64,000 nucleotides of DNA from Dioscorea cayenensis subsp. rotundata (lineage: Eukaryota > Streptophyta > Magnoliopsida > Dioscoreales > Dioscoreaceae). Position numbers and translations under genes: made by a program. The DNA lies in contig NC_052489.1 in NCBI RefSeq assembly GCF_009730915.1, positions 26,343,916 to 26,407,915 on the forward strand, read 5' to 3'. Positions 50,219 to 61,498 of the stretch are shown here, in pieces. The number at the start of each line of letters is the position of its first letter. Position 1 is the first letter of the stretch. The notes beneath the pieces were generated by a model. It saw only the letters and a program-made list of their open reading frames with translations, made no database searches and had not been told where the DNA came from.

Positions 50219-51677
50219 AAGAGAGCTATCAACCCTAATTTCTCATATCCTTCCCCAATGGCTCCTCACTCCCAAAACCAACTCAACAGCACCACCACCA
50301 CCCATCCTCCCCTCCAACCACTCCCACGGCCTCCTCTCCCTCCTCCTCTACCACCAACCCAAACGCCACCCTTCACTCCAAGTCCACGCCCAGCTCCTCA
50401 CCACTGCTCTCCACCACGCTGCCGTTCTTCTATGGAACACTCTCCTCCGCCACTACTCCCTCGGCCCTTCTCCTCAAGAAGCCATCCACCTCTACAACCA
50501 AATGCAGCACCTTCTCATCACCACCAACTCCTTCACCTTCTCCTTCCTCCTCAAAGCCTGCGCCAATTTGTCCTCACTACGGCAAGGATCTCAGCTCCAC
50601 GGTCTCGTCGTCAAACGGGGATTTGAGTCCAATGTTTATGTGCATACTTCGTTGCTTGATATGTATGTTTGTTGCCGGGCTTTGGTGGATGCACGGAAGG
50701 TGTTCGACGAAATGCCTGAGAGAAATGCCGTGACTTGGAACGTTATCATCACTGGCATGGCTCGACACGGGGAGATCAGCATGGCTTGGGCGTTATTCCA
50801 GCAGATGCCTGAGAGGAATGCTATAGCTTGGACGGGAATGATAGATGGATACACGAGAGCTCGGAGACCAGTTGAGGCTTTGAGTCTGCTTGTTCAAATG
50901 CTGGCTGAAGGTGTATCGCCCACCGAGGTGACGATACTTGCTGTTGTTCCGGCCATTTCCACTGTTGGAGCTCTTGGTTTCGGTGAATCAATGCATGCTT
51001 TTTGTGATAAAAATGGCATTGGATTGCTTGATGTTAGAGTGGAGAATTCTTTCATAGACATGTATGCGAAATGTGGATCGATTGACAGCTCAATGAAGGT
51101 GTTTGAGAGAATGTCTTGGAGGAGAAACTTAGTGTCATGGACTTCGGTTATATCGGCATTTGCCATGCATGGCATGGCGAGCGAGGCTGTAGGATTGTTG
51201 AAGGAGATGAAGCAAGACAATGTCCGGCCGAATAGAGTGACATTCTTGAGTGTGTTGAATGCATGTAGCCATGGAGGTTTGGTGGAGGAAGGGATGAGGT
51301 TTTTCTCGAGCATGGTGTATGAGTATGGGATTGAGCCGGAGATCAAGCACTTTGGTTGTATGATCGACATGCTTGGAAGGGCAGGGAGGCTGTGGGAGGC
51401 GGAGAAGTTAATCGGGGATTTGCCAGGAGAGGTGAATGTGATAGTGTGGAGGACATTGCTGGGGTGTTGTAGCAAACATGGAGATGTGGAGATGGGTGAA
51501 AGAGTGATGAGAAGGATTCTAGAGATGGAGAAGGGGTATGGAGGAGACTATGTTATCTTGTCTAATATGCTCAGTGAGGCTGGAAGGTTTGGAGATGCTG
51601 AGGGAATTAGGAGGTTGATGGATGAAAGACATGCGCTCAAAGTCCCTGGGCTCAGTTTAGTTGCTGGGAAAGACTAG
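50127..51677 (+). CDS. E-class pentatricopeptide repeat protein, probably mitochondrial
   Basis: Intronless, 516 aa. PLS-type PPR protein; this class works mainly in organellar C-to-U RNA editing and splicing. The N-terminus holds an 11-residue Arg run (about 22-32) encoded by a GAA/AGA microsatellite, within what looks like a transit peptide. Then come alternating P, L and S motifs (LLKACANLSSLRQGSQLHGL, DARKVFDEMPERNAVTWNVI, NSFIDMYAKCGSIDSSMKVF, VTFLSVLNACSHGGLVEEGM) and an E region (VNVIVWRTLLGCCSKHGDVE, YVILSNMLSEAGRFGDAEGI). It stops soon after VPGLSLV and has no DYW deaminase domain, so editing would need a partner supplying one. General resemblance to At1g09220-type proteins is from memory. 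An alternative start at residue 11 (50157) keeps the Arg run. Confidence 0.93.
50190..50223. repeat. (GAA)n microsatellite inside the PPR coding region
   Basis: About 11 trinucleotide units in frame as AGA, encoding consecutive Arg in the N-terminal presequence of the E-class PPR protein. Confidence 0.95.
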
Positions 51678-52588
51678 AAGGTGATGAATATATATATTCA
51701 TTTCATTTCAAAACACTATAGTTCCATACTTATTGAGTGATGTTTGAATCATGATGACTAGAAGGGCCTAATGGATAACAAATTTGGCACACACGGACTT
51801 GACGTAATTATTGCAATTGGTTCAAAGGCTATTATCAATCAAATTCAAGATATTTGCTCAGATGGCCAACATAACCATGTAAAAAGTGTTGCCATACCTC
51901 TGCTGCTCTGAACATGCCAAGGTGGTTGATCTAAGTGTGCACCAATCTTTCTTAATATTATCATCATTATTTACTTGAAAGCTATTCGAAGTAAATTCAA
52001 AACCTCACATCTTCTCCCAGTCACTGTGCAATTTGATCTTTTTTTTTTTGACAAAAATATAAACAAAGCCAATGCAAAATATGAGAATATATATGCATTT
52101 GAGAGTTCGTCACCTATATTTGGAACCTTCTTTCAAGTACCAATGCTTTCTACCTAGTTATACAACACATGCATGAAGATCTAGCCCTCAGCAGTAAGAC
52201 AAGGTTTTGATACCATTAGCAGAACAATGGCATTTATATCTGTTACTAAAATTAACATGCCCAGAAAGCGATAACCTCTAATATGAAGTACAAATATGAC
52301 AAGAAGCACTTAACAACATTAATTTAAATCCAAATTGCAAGCACAAAACTAATCTTTGAGAAAATTTCATACATGAACTCAAGATGGACTTGCTAGTATC
52401 CGGATAAATGCAAAATTGGCATCTGATAGTAACAAGTGTGTGTAACTCTCTGTAGATGGAGTAAATAGTGGTGTGAAGCAAAGACCGTGCCGACAAGCTC
52501 AGATAATAATAAAATCAATAAGCAGGTTGAGCTCTACCTCAAGTAAAATGCATAACAGTCCAAGCGTTCCGCATCATCAACAGCCTCA
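51678..52588. other. Convergent intergenic region, no gene seen
   Basis: About 0.9 kb between the 3' ends of the E-class PPR gene and the UTP15-like gene; presumably both 3' UTRs. Short open frames at 51975 and 52278 show no coding character. Confidence 0.7.
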
Positions 52589-54196
52589 TCATCTCCCAGC
52601 AATCACAAGCAAAGGCGAAATCATGCCTTGTATCTCTTGCAACGATCTTTGAACTTGAATCTCTTCCACAACCATCCGCTTAAGATTTCTAACATGACCC
52701 CTCAGTATAGCGGAAGACCGAACATCCTCCGCCCGCATCTCAAGCACCTTCTTCACCAGCCCCATCAAGAACCTCGCATACCTCGGCGTAGTAGCATGTT
52801 TATGAAGGAAACCAAGCAACAACCCAAGCTCATCAACATCCAAATTCTCCACACATTTCAGTAACTTCTTCCTTGCCACCAACTCCTCCATCACTGCCAC
52901 AATGCTGTTTGGATTTCCCCTCCTCAAAGCTGAAACCAGAGACTCCCTGTGTCTAAACTTCTTCAAGAGCTTGTCATGCTCAGCCAATTTCAATTTCGCA
53001 GCTTTCTTCACAATTAGATCACCCTCTCCCGGCTTTTCGCTTTGCCCGCGATGAAAATATCGATAATAAGACGGTCGCAATGCTCGCTTCTGTGGCTCAG
53101 CAACAAACCCATCAAATTCACTAGCCACACTAGCCACAATCTCCTTCTTCTCTGTCCTCTTCTTCCCAAAATACAGAGTCCCATTTGAAGCTCCAACAAC
53201 CCAAGCAGAGCCTGATGGTGAGAACCCCACTGATAAGAGCTGGGCCGGAAACCTCATTGAATGAGTGACTTTGAACGCAGCATAATCAAAAACCTTCAGA
53301 TACCCATCAATGGAAACACTAAGAATCCTTGACTGCTCGTCATCACTGCCATCTCCGAATTTTTCAAGACACAGAGATGTCACGGTCTTGTTATGGCTCT
53401 CCATCGAGTGGATCAACCTCCCACCACCGATGACATCCCAGAGCTTGACGACATTACCTCCAGCCGTCGCAAGAAGGCCTCCAGACGGAAGGAAGAGAAG
53501 GCTTTCGACGGGGTTGCCATGGTTGAAGCTTGAGACGGGGTTGGATTCCGGAGAGACGCGGACGTCCCAGATCTTCACTGTGTGGTCGTAGGAACCGGTG
53601 GCAAAGATCTCCGTGTTGACTGGGGATGCAGCTCCAGCACGGATGTAGTCCTTGTGAGCTCCGGCAATGGATAAAACTGAGGTCTCGGAGGGGATGTCCC
53701 AGTAGCAAAGAAGGGCATCGTCGCCGCCGGAGAAGAGGTGGAGCTTGTCGTTAGGGGATTTGGGGAACCGGACGACGTGAGCGGCGCGAGTGTGAGCGCG
53801 AAGGCGGCGGAGAGGTGGGCGTGAGTGGGAGGGGTCGAGGACGTGGACGAGACCGGAGGAGTCGCCGGCGGCGAGGAGGGCACCGTCAGAACGGAAGGAT
53901 GGGGAGTGGGCGAGATCGGAGAAGCCGGAGGAAAGGGGAGAGTAAGGTTTCGGGGAGATGGATGAGCCGTCAAGGAGATGGATGGAGGCGGAGGCAGCGA
54001 CGGCAAGGTCGTGGGGGGCGGTGGGGGAGAAGTCAAGGGAGGAGACGGGAAGGATGAACGATGGGGAGAGCTGGGACTTGCGGAAGGAACGCCAGAAGTT
54101 GGATTCCGGTGTGGATGGACGAGGACGGCGAGGTGGGGGGAGGACGGCGGCGGAGGATTCGGCCGGGAAGTAGGATTGAAGGTCGGCGGCCGCCAT
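52589..54196 (-). CDS. UTP15: UTP15-like U3 snoRNP WD40 protein (SLOW WALKER1-like)
   Basis: Intronless, 535 aa. UTP15 belongs to the t-UTP/UtpA complex of the small-subunit processome in the nucleolus and is needed for pre-18S rRNA processing; the Arabidopsis orthologue SWA1 is required for gametophyte cell-cycle progression. Seen: N-terminal FWRSFRKSQLSP, a seven-bladed WD40 propeller over about residues 50-350 (HLFSGGDDALLCYWDI, IFATGSYDHTVKIWDVRVSP, LLATAGGNVVKLWDV, ILSVSIDGYLKVFDY), a SYYRYFHRGQ block with a basic linker, and the helical UTP15 C-terminal domain (HDKLLKKFRHRESLVSALR, LLLGFLHKHATTPRYARFL). Length matches the family. The 5' half is strongly GC-rich. A telo-box lies 39 bp upstream. 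Next to the eL24 gene on the same strand. Confidence 0.95.
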   Translation of the reverse strand: MAAADLQSYFPAESSAAVLPPPRRPRPSTPESNFWRSFRKSQLSPSFILPVSSLDFSPTAPHDLAVAASASIHLLDGSSISPKPYSPLSSGFSDLAHSPSFRSDGALLAAGDSSGLVHVLDPSHSRPPLRRLRAHTRAAHVVRFPKSPNDKLHLFSGGDDALLCYWDIPSETSVLSIAGAHKDYIRAGAASPVNTEIFATGSYDHTVKIWDVRVSPESNPVSSFNHGNPVESLLFLPSGGLLATAGGNVVKLWDVIGGGRLIHSMESHNKTVTSLCLEKFGDGSDDEQSRILSVSIDGYLKVFDYAAFKVTHSMRFPAQLLSVGFSPSGSAWVVGASNGTLYFGKKRTEKKEIVASVASEFDGFVAEPQKRALRPSYYRYFHRGQSEKPGEGDLIVKKAAKLKLAEHDKLLKKFRHRESLVSALRRGNPNSIVAVMEELVARKKLLKCVENLDVDELGLLLGFLHKHATTPRYARFLMGLVKKVLEMRAEDVRSSAILRGHVRNLKRMVVEEIQVQRSLQEIQGMISPLLVIAGR

Positions 54197-54234
54197 TGAA
54201 GGAGCTCGGGAGAGGAGGACTCTCTCGAGGGGGT

Positions 54235-54243
54235 TTAGGGTTT
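54235..54243 (-). promoter_or_regulatory. Telo-box upstream of the UTP15-like gene
   Basis: TTAGGGTTT on the plus strand reads AAACCCTAA toward the gene, 39 bp before the start codon. Telo-boxes are typical of plant ribosome-biogenesis and ribosomal protein promoters. Confidence 0.7.
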
Positions 54244-54979
54244 TGCAATCGGATTCGGAGGACTGGGTTTATTGTTATTTTCGCAATAAGGAATAATGTT
54301 GTTAATTGGATTTAAATGTAATTTTCAGCCCCTTTAATTAGACTTTGGATTTTATTTTTTTATTTTTAATTAGAATTGTTTCACCAGCATCGCATAAACC
54401 ATGATGAGGATTTTTCATTTTTAATTATTTAAAGAAAGTTAAATTTGAGTCGAGACATTTAATACCGTTTATTTGTATATAATTAAAAATTATTATGCAC
54501 ATATGTTGCGCTAAATTATGTAACTAATTTTATCAGCTTTTGAACTAAAACTCAGGCACGCAAAGAGCACAGAATAGATGAAGTGATACACCGGAGCTAT
54601 TTAGAAGCATGATTAACCATCAGAGTATTTATTAAAAAAAAAACAACAAAATCTCAAAAAATTGAGGACAAGTTTAGGACTACCATAAGTCAGTAAACTG
54701 CAGATAAGAAGACATTCATTTAGGGTGAAATCCTAGAATACATCAAGCACACCCTGACACACAAACATCAATAGTTCTTTAAGAAAAACCTGCAAATTGA
54801 GAATCAGAAAATTTAATCCAAACAAACTGGACTAGATGTTCAAAATGGTGAGCTGCAACTACATGAACATGCAGGTTACATTCTCATTGAGGCCGCAGCT
54901 AAAGTAAAACTCATTTCACATTACTAAAAATTGACAAACGATCAAAGATTGAACAATGCAGGCAGCATTTTTAAGGCAT
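54244..54979. other. Short tandem-gene spacer, no gene seen
   Basis: Holds the promoter side of the UTP15-like gene and the 3' UTR of the eL24 gene, which is transcribed toward it. AT-rich, no coding frame. Confidence 0.7.
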
Positions 54980-57048
54980 TCAGCGCTTGCCACCGCCGCC
55001 GCCAAGCTTGGGTCCAGCTTTTGGACCCTTTTGCATGGTTCCCTTGGCTTGTGTCTTCTGAGTCTTGGCCATCAGCTCAGCCTTCTTGGCTTTCTTCTCA
55101 TCTTTGGTCTTCTTAATCCGTTCTTTGATCTCACTGTATAGACAAAACTTAAAGCACTAATAAGCTCCTCTAAAACATCAAAAATGTTGACAATTAATGT
55201 CAAACAGACGTCCAAAAGACATTAACTTTACAAGTATAATCACCCCTGAGCAGTTATTTTTTACAGGGAAAGCATTAAGAAAAAAAAACAAGAAATTTCA
55301 GCCAATAGATAGATAGTGACTTATTGAACAAAATTAGATTGCTATCACTAAGTGTTTAAAAACAATCTTAATTGCCAGTTGCGTCCAAACAAATAGCAAA
55401 ATGAAAACAAACTGAGAAAATATCCAAGTTAAACATCCCAAAAATCAAATCACACGAAACAAAAACGAACAGAACTAGGCCTGGGATTATGATAATTGAT
55501 GAAAACAAATTACGAAAGGAGAAACAAATGGTTAATGTTTTAGATATCATCATTGTAAAAAATCATAAAAGCACTTAAGTAAAAAGAAATCTAAAAGATA
55601 TCTTGATTGCCTTATTGCTTGTTAATAAATAAAAATTCCCTGCAACAATCATCAAACATTAAAAGCCTTGACACAAAAAAGATCAACATATTGATGGATT
55701 CAGAGTGAGATAGACAGAGGATAACAAAGAAAACAGTGCAAGGCCCAGCTATGCTATGCTTTTAATACAACTTCACAGTTGACGTTACTAAATATACAAC
55801 AAATGAAAACGCCAAGTGAGAGTTCTACCGTAGTGCTGCTTCCCTAGCAGCATCACGTACTTCAGCCTTCTCAGTTCTCTTCTTTTGAATCACTTCCAAG
55901 GTAGCACCAACAATAGACCTTGAGTATGGCTTCCTTGTGGTACGGCGCCTCTTCTTAACAGCTTCAGCATGAATGTCCTACAATTTATGCTTGATGAGTA
56001 ATTAGAATGACACAATGGCTAAACACCTGCAGCTTCTAAAAAACATTGTTTATGGGTTCAAGACATGATAGCATGAACATGCGGTTAACATATGCTTGTT
56101 CAAATCGCCACCTGACTCTTTATTATAGATGTTTTCACAATAACAAACCTAAAATGATCATATGAAATTATGAGATATCAATAATTCCAGTCTCATGGGT
56201 AGCGATTCAACTGCTGACATAACAACTAAACCATGCCCTTAAAAATGACAAGGAAAATATAACATTTTACATAATCATTAGAACTAATATTCACACTAAC
56301 TAATTAACTATCACAATTAACAATTCAAAAGGAAATCCAATCCCTTATCAGATCAAAATTTTGCTCCTACAAAGTTGAAAACCTTAATCAAAGTGCATTT
56401 TTAAAACATAAGTAGCTACTAATCAACCATTTACCCTTCACTAAAAGCAGTTCAGAGTCAGATGGACTATGGATTAAAAAGGGCATCCATTCAACCAAGC
56501 TAATAACTTATATCAACAACACACAATGGTCCTCAAATTAAACAGAAACAGAACATCACAACCAACTATTCAGTATTCAGTACAGCCATGAAACACCATT
56601 CCACCAACATTTTCACATAACAAAAGTTTGGCTAGGAAACCAAGCTACCTTCTTGTGCTGCTTCCTGTACATAGCAGTCCAGGTAAGCTTAGCAGGCCTC
56701 AGACGGTTGTGGAAATACCGCTTGCATTTTGAGTTAGCAAACAGAAAAACCTACAGATAAAAAGGCAAAGACAAACCATCAAGATTATAATCTCCATTCC
56801 AAATTCCAAGACCTCTATATCCACATATATCTCAAGATCTAGAAATGATCAGTCACCTGAGAGTCAGCTCGAACGAATCTAATACCCTTCCCAGGATATA
56901 TCTTAGCACCGCTAAATCGGCACAGCTCAGTCCTGCATTCACAACCACAACCTTAGCTAATCCATTCCATCACACACATTTACTAAAACAAACATCACAG
57001 AACAAAGATACAGATTAAAATGGTACGAGAAACATACTTGAGAACCAT
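54980..57048 (-). CDS. RPL24: Cytosolic 60S ribosomal protein eL24
   Basis: Five coding exons on the minus strand: 57048-57038, 56932-56857, 56750-56649, 55977-55829, 55133-54980; GT-AG borders; 163 aa, the usual plant length. eL24 is a large-subunit protein; in Arabidopsis RPL24B (STV1) supports translation reinitiation after upstream ORFs. Seen: start [79 protein letters not shown], and a Lys-rich tail ending [11 protein letters not shown]. The first coding exon is only 11 nt. A leader intron is also predicted (57083-57419), giving an upstream non-coding exon from 57420, with a telo-box just beyond. Assignment is secure. Confidence 0.96.
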
Positions 57049-57082
57049 CTCTTCGGGCTTGAAAACCCCTCAACAACTTCCT

Positions 57083-57419
57083 CTACAAAGGAGAAAAAAA
57101 AAAAACCAAATTATCAAGAAGTCAACCAAGGTGAAAGGATCATATCACATCAAAATGATAATTTGATGATGTTGGGGGATTACAGGCGGCAAAGGCATAA
57201 AAAATCCTTTACCGCAAAGCGGATTCCCAAAGTTTCGATCTTGCACATTAAGATTGGGCAACCGAGCATAAAATCAGATGCGCCACGGAGCCTCAGTACT
57301 AGTGCAACCAATCTAAATTCTCAAAATCAAAGCTCTAGCGATCGATCTACGAAGAAATAGAAAGAAAAACCCAAACTTTCTAGGTTTTAACGACGAGGGA
57401 ATGGGACGAGAAAGCATAC
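57083..57419 (-). other. Leader intron of the eL24 gene
   Basis: On the minus strand a donor at ATTAGG|GTATGC (57420/57419) and an acceptor at TTTGTAG|AGGAAG (57083/57082) bracket this segment, leaving about 34 nt of leader before the ATG. Leader introns are common in plant ribosomal protein genes. Predicted from splice signals only. Confidence 0.6.
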
Positions 57420-57486
57420 CCTAATGCCCTGGAAGCGGCGGAGGGAGAGATGGCAGAGACTGGGTCGGAGGCTTCGCGGAGTTATA

Positions 57487-57495
57487 TTAGGGTTT
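57487..57495 (-). promoter_or_regulatory. Telo-box upstream of the eL24 gene
   Basis: TTAGGGTTT on the plus strand reads AAACCCTAA toward the gene, about 70 bp upstream of the inferred leader exon end. Standard element of plant ribosomal protein promoters. Confidence 0.75.
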
Positions 57496-57499
57496 CTTG

Positions 57500-59368
57500 A
57501 AGGCTTCGGGATGCTGTTTCCGAGAATGATAGATCTCATCTCTGCCGTCCATTGGGTGTATTTCATGATGGCACTCTGTTCCGATGTATGATATCAAAAA
57601 AAGACTGTATGTAAGTATAAGCAGTAGGTATAGTCACCCACTCACATATGAAGATGCGAACCAACAAATTTTTCAAATTTAAAAAACTAAATAAACATAT
57701 ATTTAATTCTATTAAATGGGAAGTTTATTTTTTAGGGTGAAAGTACCCAACCAAATTAATAATAATAATAAATAGAATTTTTGTAAAATTCTAAATTTTA
57801 TAAGGATGAATGTATATAAGTATAACCACCAAGTTGTGTATTTTTTTTTTTTTATTTGTTTTAATGTATGTGGTTTATCCATCTTTTCAAAAAAGTAAAA
57901 TTGTATATAACCACCTTCTGGGTAGAAAAATAATAATTTTTTTTTACTAAGAGAGAGATTGAAAAATGAACTCTGTTATATAATATTAATTAAGGAGAGT
58001 AGTTTCTTCACCTTATAAAAAATTGTATAAATTATTTTAAATTAATCATTGTTTTTAAAATTTTGACTGATAAGAAGAGATGCAGCAGTCATTTGGAAAG
58101 TGATAGGGAAGATGGTGTTCAAGCAAAGGCACACGAGAAAGGTAGTTGAAAAACACCAACGAGTTGGGTATTGCTGATGATGTGCAGCATATTACTAATG
58201 TATTTAACAATGAGAGCTATTGTATACCAGTCCTAATCGTGGAAAATAATATAACCTGCAACTAATTAGCAAGTTTTCACTTATGATTCAACTATGCATT
58301 AAAAATTAGTTAAATACTTCAACCGCTTAGCTATTATTACCGTGGTAAAAGAAAAAAAAAAATCTCCCAACCATATGATGTTCTTGTTAGCAAAATCTCA
58401 AAAATCAAACAAAAAAAGAATTGAAAGGCAAATCACATACAAAATTTTAAATTTGCAGTAATTTAACAACAAGATATCTTATCTATTCACAGAATATGTG
58501 AATATAATCAAATTTTGGTTTTAAATAAAAGAACATAGTAATAGAGGACCCTTATGTAAAATCCATTGTAGTCTAGTTGATTACCAGTCCTAGTCATGGA
58601 AAATAATATAACATGCAACTAATTAGCAAGTTGTCACGTACAAATTTCTATTATTAACCTTCAACTATGCATTAAAAATTAGTCAAATGCTTTAACCGCT
58701 TAACTATTATGACCGTAGTAAAAAAAAAAAAAATCTCCCACTCACATATTTTTTTTGCTAGCAAAATCTCAGGAAAAATGCATCAAATAAACAGAGAATT
58801 GAAAGGTAATCACATACAAAATTGTAAAAATACAATAATTTAACATCAAGCTTCTTATTTATCCGCAGAATATGTGAATATGATTAAAATTTGGTTTTAA
58901 ATAAAAGCACAGAGCAATAGAGGACCCTTATGCAACATCCCGGCAACGGAATGCACGTGTGCCAAGGTTTTGGTAATCACTCTGCTGTTTTGAGTCCGCC
59001 ACTCATCCTCATCCAAGGTCCACATGATAACTTCCTTTAAAGGTTTCATTGACCAAAATGCATGCACCAATTATTAACTTAATGCCATTTGCTGATCTCA
59101 GATATTACTTCTGCTCAACAATGATTCCTAAACAAAAAGTAGGTAAACAAACAAAAGAAAAAAAGGTCATATATATACTATTTCAAAACAACATATCAAC
59201 AAGGCCTTTCACTTTTATTTATAATATCCACAACAAAAATCCTTGAATAATCACAAAAGTATAGATAAACCTCAGGCAATCTGCATAATCACAAACTCAT
59301 ATATTTTTTTTTTATCATCAGTGCGAATGATGGTGGTACAAGCTGCAAGCTGTTTGGCAATTGGCAAA
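57500..59368. other. Intergenic region with a large tandem duplication, no gene seen
   Basis: AT-rich spacer between the eL24 promoter and the 3' end of the Dof gene. Its main content is the two-copy repeat at 58226-58938. No coding frame stands out. Confidence 0.65.
58226..58938. repeat. Two-copy tandem duplication, about 357-bp unit
   Basis: Copy 1 (about 58226-58562) and copy 2 (about 58583-58938) share long near-identical stretches, for example GGAAAATAATATAAC, ATGCATTAAAAATTAGT, GAATTGAAAGG and TAGAGGACCCTTATG. They have diverged by point changes and small indels, so the duplication is not brand new. No terminal inverted repeats seen. Confidence 0.9.
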
Positions 59369-61498
59369 TCATGTGCTCTCTTGAAATGCCTGAGAACGTG
59401 ATAGAGCTGCTGGATTTACATGCATTGCTTGGGCAGCTTCTGGGGTCTTAACTTTAGTGTTCTCAGTCCTGGACTTGAAACCTTTAAAGATACCACCACC
59501 TTTCTTCATCTCCTCCTCAGGTTTGATCCCAAGTGCAGACCAGATAGAACTCCTCGCTGCAGCACCCGGATCATCGATTCTCAGTGTTTTTGGAACCCAT
59601 AAGGACTTCTCATTTTCCTCCTCACTTTGCATGCTGTGATCTCTAGAATGCTTGCCCAGGGTTGGAGATGGTAATGGAGATACATTGCCACCAGGCCTAA
59701 GCCATGGCACATTCCAAACTGAGGGAGGTATCATTGGAAAAGGAATGGTTGGAGCACAGAATGCAGGGGCAATTATCATTGGTGGTGGCCTCCATGAGAC
59801 TTCAGAGCTTGGATTACTGATGCCATTCTCCAGTTTGCAAGCAAGCGCCGGCGGGCATCGGTTAGTCGCCATGGAAGCCCAAGCATATGCCCATGGGGTA
59901 CCAGGATGATAACACTGCATTGGAGTAACTCCATTGTAGCAACTTTCTATGCCATTTTTATTAATGCAACCAATAGATTCTTTCACTTCATTTTCACTGC
60001 AATTCAAAGCTGTCATGGAAGACGAAGTTGAGGTTTCCTCTGTAGTTTCTCCGCAAGATAAAGGGCCTATCTCTGAACTCCTCTTCTCATTGAGATTGAG
60101 CACTGAGGCCATTGATTCACAGAGTGGCCCTTCTTGGGAGAACTTCATGACAGGGACTGAATTGCCAACCTCTTTCTGAGAACACAGACGATATTGAGAA
60201 CAAGCGTGCTTACTCTTTCGCCTTCCAGCACCCACAGGAACATTCCTCATGGTTCCTCCAGCAGTCCAGTATCGTTGACAGTTCTTACAGAAGTACCTCG
60301 GTTGATTAACATTGTAGTTGTTGTAATAGCAGAATTTGGTATCCATACTGTTACACCGAGGACATGGAAGAAGTTTGTCGGGTTTCTTGAGGACCTTCGC
60401 CTGACCTGATGCACTGTTCTTGATCAGATCTTGCTCTGCCTCCTCATAATTTTTCATTTCAATGTCACTGCTATTAGATGGTTGATGTTCATGTTCACTA
60501 TTTTTCTCTGAGCACATAGAGCTATCCTGCCCACTCTTGTCCAGCCCATTTGGAGAACCAGACATTAGTTTATCGACCTCAGTTTTTGCCATCACTCCAC
60601 AGGTATCCTGAAACGCAACATCAAAGTTCAAAAAATCTATTATCTAATAAAGAACGAAATAGAAATGCTACAAGTAATCTGTTATACTAAATCCTGTTAA
60701 TTCTCTTACTCCAAAACCAGTGGAGAAACATCACAGATTTGTTTTTTTCCAAATCATGTTGGAATTTTTTTCATTTAAAGCATCTTTCCTCTTTAAAATA
60801 GAGGATATATCGTAAACAAATCTATCTATCTTTTTTTATAAAAAAAAGAAAAGAAAAAGGAAAACAGAGCTTCCAATAAAAATTAAAAACAACTTGGTTC
60901 ACACTTGACACTAAAAACAGCAGTCAGAAGTAACAGATAAACAGTTAGATTGTCTCAATTAACACTAAAAACACCAAAAATCTTTAAAAGTTGATAAAAA
61001 GGGAGATGCATCTCAGTATATACAGATGGACATTTATTCACAGCTGATGTGAAAGTGATACATAATAAAGTTTGACGCTTGGGTCAAATGAAAGCACAGC
61101 AGAAAAAGAAATTAAATTTCATCAACACATTAACTTAAACCTTATCATCAAAAGAATAACAACAAATCATTTATCTGCAAAACTGATGATAAAATCAATC
61201 ACAAGGCATTTCTAATGAAACTCTAAAAATTTTAGCTGCTAAAGATCCCTTTTTTTTCCCCACACTGCAGGCATCCATAACCCAAGAATCATCTGAAAAC
61301 CAAAGTTCTCACTTTTCTCCATATAATCTCAAAAACAAGAACATAGACCAACATCAAGACATCAGAAACAGATCACAAACACAGAACAACAGAAAGAAAT
61401 ATAAGAACGAAAAGGATTGAGCTCAGTTGCCTCACCTTCTCTGGCAGCGTGATGGACATCCCAAACAGCTTGAGCGCGGGATCCTTGACCTCAGACAT
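59369..61498 (-). CDS. Dof transcription factor, Cycling Dof Factor (CDF) type
   Basis: Two exons on the minus strand: 61498-61436 (21 codons, [20 protein letters not shown]) and 60607-59369; GT-AG, phase 0; 433 aa. CDFs are nuclear repressors of CONSTANS/FT-type flowering genes, degraded by FKF1-GIGANTEA in long days. Seen: the N-terminal KLFGMSI motif, the Dof finger CX2CX21CX2C (C103, C106, C128, C131; [20 protein letters not shown]), and the CDF C-terminal motifs [20 protein letters not shown] and [11 protein letters not shown], which in Arabidopsis CDFs carry the FKF1/GI contact regions. The gene body and its single long intron after exon 1 are normal for the clade. A G-box-rich island about 1.1 kb upstream fits clock control but is only a motif match. 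Confidence 0.95.

Noticed and set aside
53575-54315. Pro/Thr/Ser- and Arg/Gly-rich open frames over the UTP15 5' half
   Set aside because: They overlap the secure UTP15 frame and arise from its GC-rich codons.
54980-57048. Box C/D snoRNA in the eL24 introns
   Set aside because: Ribosomal protein introns often host snoRNAs, but I saw no TGATGA/CTGA pair with flanking complementarity on the transcribed strand.
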